Positions 43,401-46,000 of a stretch of 46,000 bases of DNA are shown piece after piece. Both the position numbers and the translations under genes were made by a program. The DNA lies in the NCBI GenBank assembly GCA_016709495.1, contig JADJMS010000036.1, positions 1-46,000 on the forward strand, written 5' to 3'. How positions within the stretch are numbered: position 1 is the stretch's first letter; each line of letters starts with the position of its first letter. Under the pieces are notes generated by a model that was given only the letters and a program-made list of their open reading frames with translations, searched no databases and had not been told where the DNA came from. The stretch is from Candidatus Dechloromonas phosphorivorans (GTDB taxonomy: Bacteria > Pseudomonadota > Gammaproteobacteria > Burkholderiales > Rhodocyclaceae).

Positions 43401-44391
43401 CCTTCGGCTTGGAGCCCTTGCCGGTGGCGCCTTCGTCGCGGATTTCGCCGCCGGAGCCGGTGGAGGCGCCGGGGAACGGCGAAATCGCCGTCGGGTGGTT
43501 GTGCGTCTCGACCTTGGTCAGGATGTGGGTCAGCTCTTCCTTGTAGCTGTAGCCGCGGTCGGCATCCGGGTAGAAACGCTGGATGGTCGCCCCTTCGATG
43601 ATCGACGAATTGTCGGCGTAGGCCATCACCGTGCCCTGCGGGTGGGCTGCGTGGGTTTCGCGGATCATGCCGAACAGCGTTTTGTCCTTGGCTTCGCCGT
43701 CGATCACCCAGGAGGCGTTGAAAATCTTGTGGCGGCAGTGTTCGGAATTGGCCTGGGCGAACATCATCAGCTCGACGTCGGTCGGGTTGCGGCCGGCCTT
43801 GGTGAAGATGTCGAGCAGGTAATCGATTTCGTCGTCGGACAGGGCCAGACCGAGCGAGCCGTTGGCGTCGACCAGCGCAGCCTTGCCGCCGCCCAGCACG
43901 TCGACCGTATTGAGCGGTTTCGGCTCGAAATGGCGGAACAGTTCGCCGGCGGCGTCGAAGCCGGGCAGCACGGAATCGGTCATGCGGTCATGCAGCAGAC
44001 CGGCGACGGTCTTCTTTTCATCGGCGCTCAGGGCACGATTGTTTTTCACAACCACATGGAAGGCAATCACGCGCTCGATGCGCTCAATGGCATCCAGATC
44101 GCAGTTCCAGGCAATGTCCGTGGCTTTCGACGACCATGGCGAAATGGTGCCGATGCGCGGCGCGACCAGGAACAGTTCGCCCTTGTCGGCGCCAGCCGCC
44201 TTCTCTTCCAGCAGCGTCGCCAGCTTGGCGCGCTCGTCGGCATTCAGGGCGCGCTTTTGCGCCACGACATGCCAGTAATCGGCCACCACCGATTCGATGT
44301 CCGACACCGCCGCGACCAGGCGGGCTTGCAGGCGTTGCAGACGGAAGGCGGAAAAGGCGGCGTCGCCCTTGAGGCAAAGAATGTCGGCCAT
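40462..44391 (-). CDS. purL: Phosphoribosylformylglycinamidine synthase, large single-chain form
   Basis: Converts FGAR, glutamine and ATP to FGAM in purine synthesis. The start is the ATG at 44391 (MADILCLKGDAAFSAFRLQR); the open frame runs 50 codons further with no family content. The 1309-residue protein holds an N-terminal PurS-like domain, then a linker and FGAM synthetase domain with QANSEHCRHKIFNASWVIDG near residue 215 and ETHNHPTAISPFPGASTGSG near 300. A second AIRS-like half has PVGKDSLSMRTAWEEQG near 710, and a C-terminal glutamine amidotransferase has ACGGFSYGDVLGAGLGWA, nucleophile segment LGVCNGCQMMSAL and MMPHPERVFRT. The 3.9-kb frame has no indel, which marks this end of the window as better sequence than the first 5 kb. 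Confidence 0.97.
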   Translation of the reverse strand: MADILCLKGDAAFSAFRLQRLQARLVAAVSDIESVVADYWHVVAQKRALNADERAKLATLLEEKAAGADKGELFLVAPRIGTISPWSSKATDIAWNCDLDAIERIERVIAFHVVVKNNRALSADEKKTVAGLLHDRMTDSVLPGFDAAGELFRHFEPKPLNTVDVLGGGKAALVDANGSLGLALSDDEIDYLLDIFTKAGRNPTDVELMMFAQANSEHCRHKIFNASWVIDGEAKDKTLFGMIRETHAAHPQGTVMAYADNSSIIEGATIQRFYPDADRGYSYKEELTHILTKVETHNHPTAISPFPGASTGSGGEIRDEGATGKGSKPKAGLCGFSVSNLNLPDAPQPWEHAYGRPSRIASALDIMLEGPIGAAAFNNEFGRPNLTGYFRTYEQDVAGTVRGYHKPIMIAGGLGSIQAEQSFKEETFPVGTLFVQLGGPGMLIGLGGGAASSMTAGVNAEDLDFASVQRGNPEIQRRAQEVIDRCWQMGKNNPILSVHDVGAGGVSNALPELAHSGGVGAIFDLRKVPTEEPGMSPAEIWSNESQERYVLAIPPNRIAEFQAMCERERCPFAVVGEATGDGHLTVTDAHFGVNPVDMEMEALLGKPPRMTRDVKHEAETFVSFDATAIELKDAAYRLMRLPTIADKTFLISIGDRSVGGMTARDQMVGPWQVPVADVAVTTMGYQGYLGEAFAMGERTPLAVFDAPASGRMAIGEALTNLAAADVGELGKVKLSANWMAPCGVPGEDARLFDTVEAVSELCKAIGVSIPVGKDSLSMRTAWEEQGVKKQVVSPLSLVVTSFAAVDDVRKTKTPQLAVDQGETELLLLDLGQNRLGGSCLAQVYNATGSDAPDVDDPAKLKGLFDAVQKLNRDGLLLAYHDRSDGGLFVAACEMAFASRRGVSLDLDGICYDAGAGDVDGSEKLTNLLAGRDFENIVRALFNEELGALIQIRRADREKVTPILRALRVPYHFVGTMNEWDEIRVTRNAKRVLREKRVDLQRAWSETSYQMQAMRDNPSCAQQEFDRILDVTDPGLTPKLTFDPQEDFTKVYTQVSGRPRVAILREQGVNSHYEMAAAFDKAGFAAVDVHMSDILSGRVSLKDFKGLVACGGFSYGDVLGAGLGWARTILMHDGCRDEFAAFFNRKDTFALGVCNGCQMMSALKSIIPGAENWPAFRRNKVEQFEARFVMTEILDSPSIFFAGMEGSQVPIVVSHGEGRAVFDNADDKAKVLSAVRYVDNKGEATEAYPYNPNGSPGGLTAVTTEDGRFTIMMPHPERVFRTVQMSWHPENWGEDSPWMRMFRNARRWVG

Positions 44392-44571
44392 TGGAAGTGA
44401 TTTCGGGTTGTGCGGAGAGGCCGGGATTATACCCGAGGCGGAAGCGGGCGCCGTCTGGAGCCAAACGGGATTGCATCGCCAACAAAAACAAAAGCTATCA
44501 ATCACGAACCAGCTACGGGTTTGAAATGAGGCTACAATCAAATCACCAATCTATTCACGAATCAATTCGCC

Positions 44572-45932
44572 ATGAATGCCGACCGCAACATCACCATTCG
44601 CAATCAGCTCGCCAGCGGCCCCCGCAGTGTGCAGCAGATCGTTGAATTTACTGGGATCAGCCAGCCCACCGTTTCCCGAACCATAAAAGCCTTGGGCCAA
44701 GAGATCGTTCGATTTGGCCCCTACCAATCAATTCAATACGCCCTGCGCCGTCCTTTGCTCGCCACGCCGGATATCCCGATTTACCGGGTCACCCCGGAAG
44801 GTCAACTGGAAACACTCGGCACTCTCAGCCCGGTGCACCCCGCCGGCTATGTAATGACCCCATCCGCTGGCCGGGCCACCCTGAGCGAAGGTTTCCCGTG
44901 GTGGCTGGACGACATGCGGCCCCAGGGCTTTCTCGGGCGAGCCTTCGTCGCTGCGCTGGCCGCCCCGCTCGACCTGCCGTCGCGTCTCGGCGACTGGCAG
45001 GAAGAACATGTGCTGCGCGCCCTGATCAGCCAGTTCGGCTACGACGCAGTCGGCAATCTGGTACTGGGCGAACGGGGGCGCGAGCATTTCCTGCTACGCC
45101 AAGAACCCCTGCCCTTGACAGCAAGCCTGCTGCACGACAGCTATGCATTGCTGGCACAACAAGCCCTCAGCGGCGAAACACCCGCTTCATCAGCCGGCGG
45201 CGAGCAACCCAAATTCACCGCTTATGTCGAAACCGCCAGCGGCCAAAGCCATGTGCTGGTCAAATTCACCCTGCCCGACGCCGAAATCCAAGCCAACCCG
45301 GTAGCCCGGCGCTGGCGTGACCTGCTGCTGGCCGAACACCACGCACTCTCACTACTCCGCGAAAATGGCGTCAGCTCGGTCAGCACCCGCATCATCGACC
45401 ACGGCCAGCAACGCTTTCTTGAAGTCGAACGTTTCGACCGCATCGGCCCGCACGGCAGGCGCGGCCTGATCTCGCTCAGCGCCATGGATGCAGAATTTGT
45501 CGGACTCGGCCAAGGTGGCTGGCCCGGCATCACAGCCCGACTTGCCGCCGAACGCCACATCAGCCGCCAAGCCCACGAAACCACCTGCCTGCTGCATGCC
45601 TTCGGCACCCTGATCGGCAACACCGACATGCACCCCGGCAACCTCTCCTTCGTCACCGACGGTGATCAACCCTACGAGCTTGCCCCGGCCTACGACATGC
45701 TCCCCATGGCCTTCGCCCCACGCGCCAGCGGCGAACTGCCAAACAGCCTGCCGGCACCGCTGCTCGACAGTCAGGTTGCCACGGCACACTGGCAAGCGGC
45801 GCTGGTTCTGGGCCGCGCGTATCTGGAGCGGTTGCGGGAAGACACGGATTCAGCGAAGTATTTACGGGCTGCATCGCGGCGCTTGAAGCGCATTTGGCAG
45901 CCGGGGAAATGCGGATTGGGCGGTTGGGGTGA
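44572..45932 (+). CDS. HipA-family kinase with N-terminal DNA-binding domain (YjjJ-like), C-terminal frameshift
   Basis: A HipA-type protein kinase fused to its own winged helix, like E. coli YjjJ. From the ATG at 44572 (MNADRNITIRNQLASGPRSV) the helix-turn-helix is VEFTGISQPTVSRTIKALGQ near residue 25. The kinase part has the ATP loop SSAGGEQPKFTAYVE near 208, VLVKFTLPD with the conserved Lys, EVERFDRIGPHGRRG, the catalytic segment GTLIGNTDMHPGNLSFV near 345 and metal-binding LAPAYDMLPMAFAPR near 370. The given frame stays open to the window end, but after about 45840 it loses coding character. The next frame reads EVFTGCIAALEAHLAAGEMR and stops at 45930-45932, giving about 453 residues. No hipB-like antitoxin lies beside it. 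Confidence 0.82.
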
Positions 45933-46000
45933 TTTGCAGGGTTTGTTACGGTCAACTGCAAAACAGCTAAATATTTTGAAGCCCCATCTACCTTACTATC

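Noticed and set aside
44392..44541. 50-codon N-terminal extension of purL
   Set aside because: No family content; the ATG at 44391 matches the usual N-terminus of the long PurL form.

Overview
The window looks like part of the chromosome of a betaproteobacterium, most plausibly Rhodocyclales (Dechloromonas/Azonexus-like). The grounds are an exosortase A (PEP-CTERM) associated gene cluster, an alaA-hom-thrC gene set, and coding regions that are mostly GC-rich. This assignment rests on gene content and protein motifs read by eye; no database search was run. No rRNA, tRNA, CRISPR array, insertion sequence or phage gene was recognised.

Layout. Positions 1-8850 (minus strand) hold an extracellular glycan locus. 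In transcription order it reads wecB, wecC, an exosortase A-associated glycosyltransferase, a TviB-type UDP-sugar dehydrogenase, a TviC/WbpP-type epimerase, a second glycosyltransferase and an O-glycosylation ligase that runs off the left edge. Together these should make UDP-ManNAcA and UDP-GalNAcA and build and transfer an acidic amino-sugar polymer. Positions 8985-14922 carry the exosortase A-associated small-molecule module. An acyltransferase, two alpha/beta hydrolases and an acyl carrier protein lie on the minus strand; an AMP-forming acyl ligase and a PLP decarboxylase diverge on the plus strand. Its product is unknown, and it is the most interesting part of the window.

Positions 14935-22063 hold ordinary genes: a YdcF-family protein, a histone-deacetylase-like enzyme with the NAD(P)HX repair enzyme Nnr, a glutamate-synthase-like flavoprotein, nadC, a 45-residue membrane protein and a GAF-repeat protein. 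Positions 22111-30054 (minus strand) hold thrC, hom and alaA. An NnrS-like membrane protein, a DUF2249 protein, a small membrane protein, a DUF2917-like gene and a MocR-type regulator are wedged between thrC and hom. Positions 30177-38373 carry a Mth938-like protein, an intact second TviB-type dehydrogenase, dgt, a thioesterase, an ETF-ubiquinone oxidoreductase with an internal deletion, fabI and ppiD. A second MocR regulator divergent from a DUF2917 gene follows, then purL and a HipA/YjjJ-type kinase with its own DNA-binding domain.

Sequence quality matters for reading this window. At least ten genes, including housekeeping ones, are broken by single-base indels, several of them in or beside short homopolymers. 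The first 5.3 kb is far worse, with several indels per gene. I read most of these as consensus errors of a long-read assembly rather than gene decay, and I give gene extents as reconstructed across the indels. One indel creates a false 650-residue fusion of two genes at 8985-10937.
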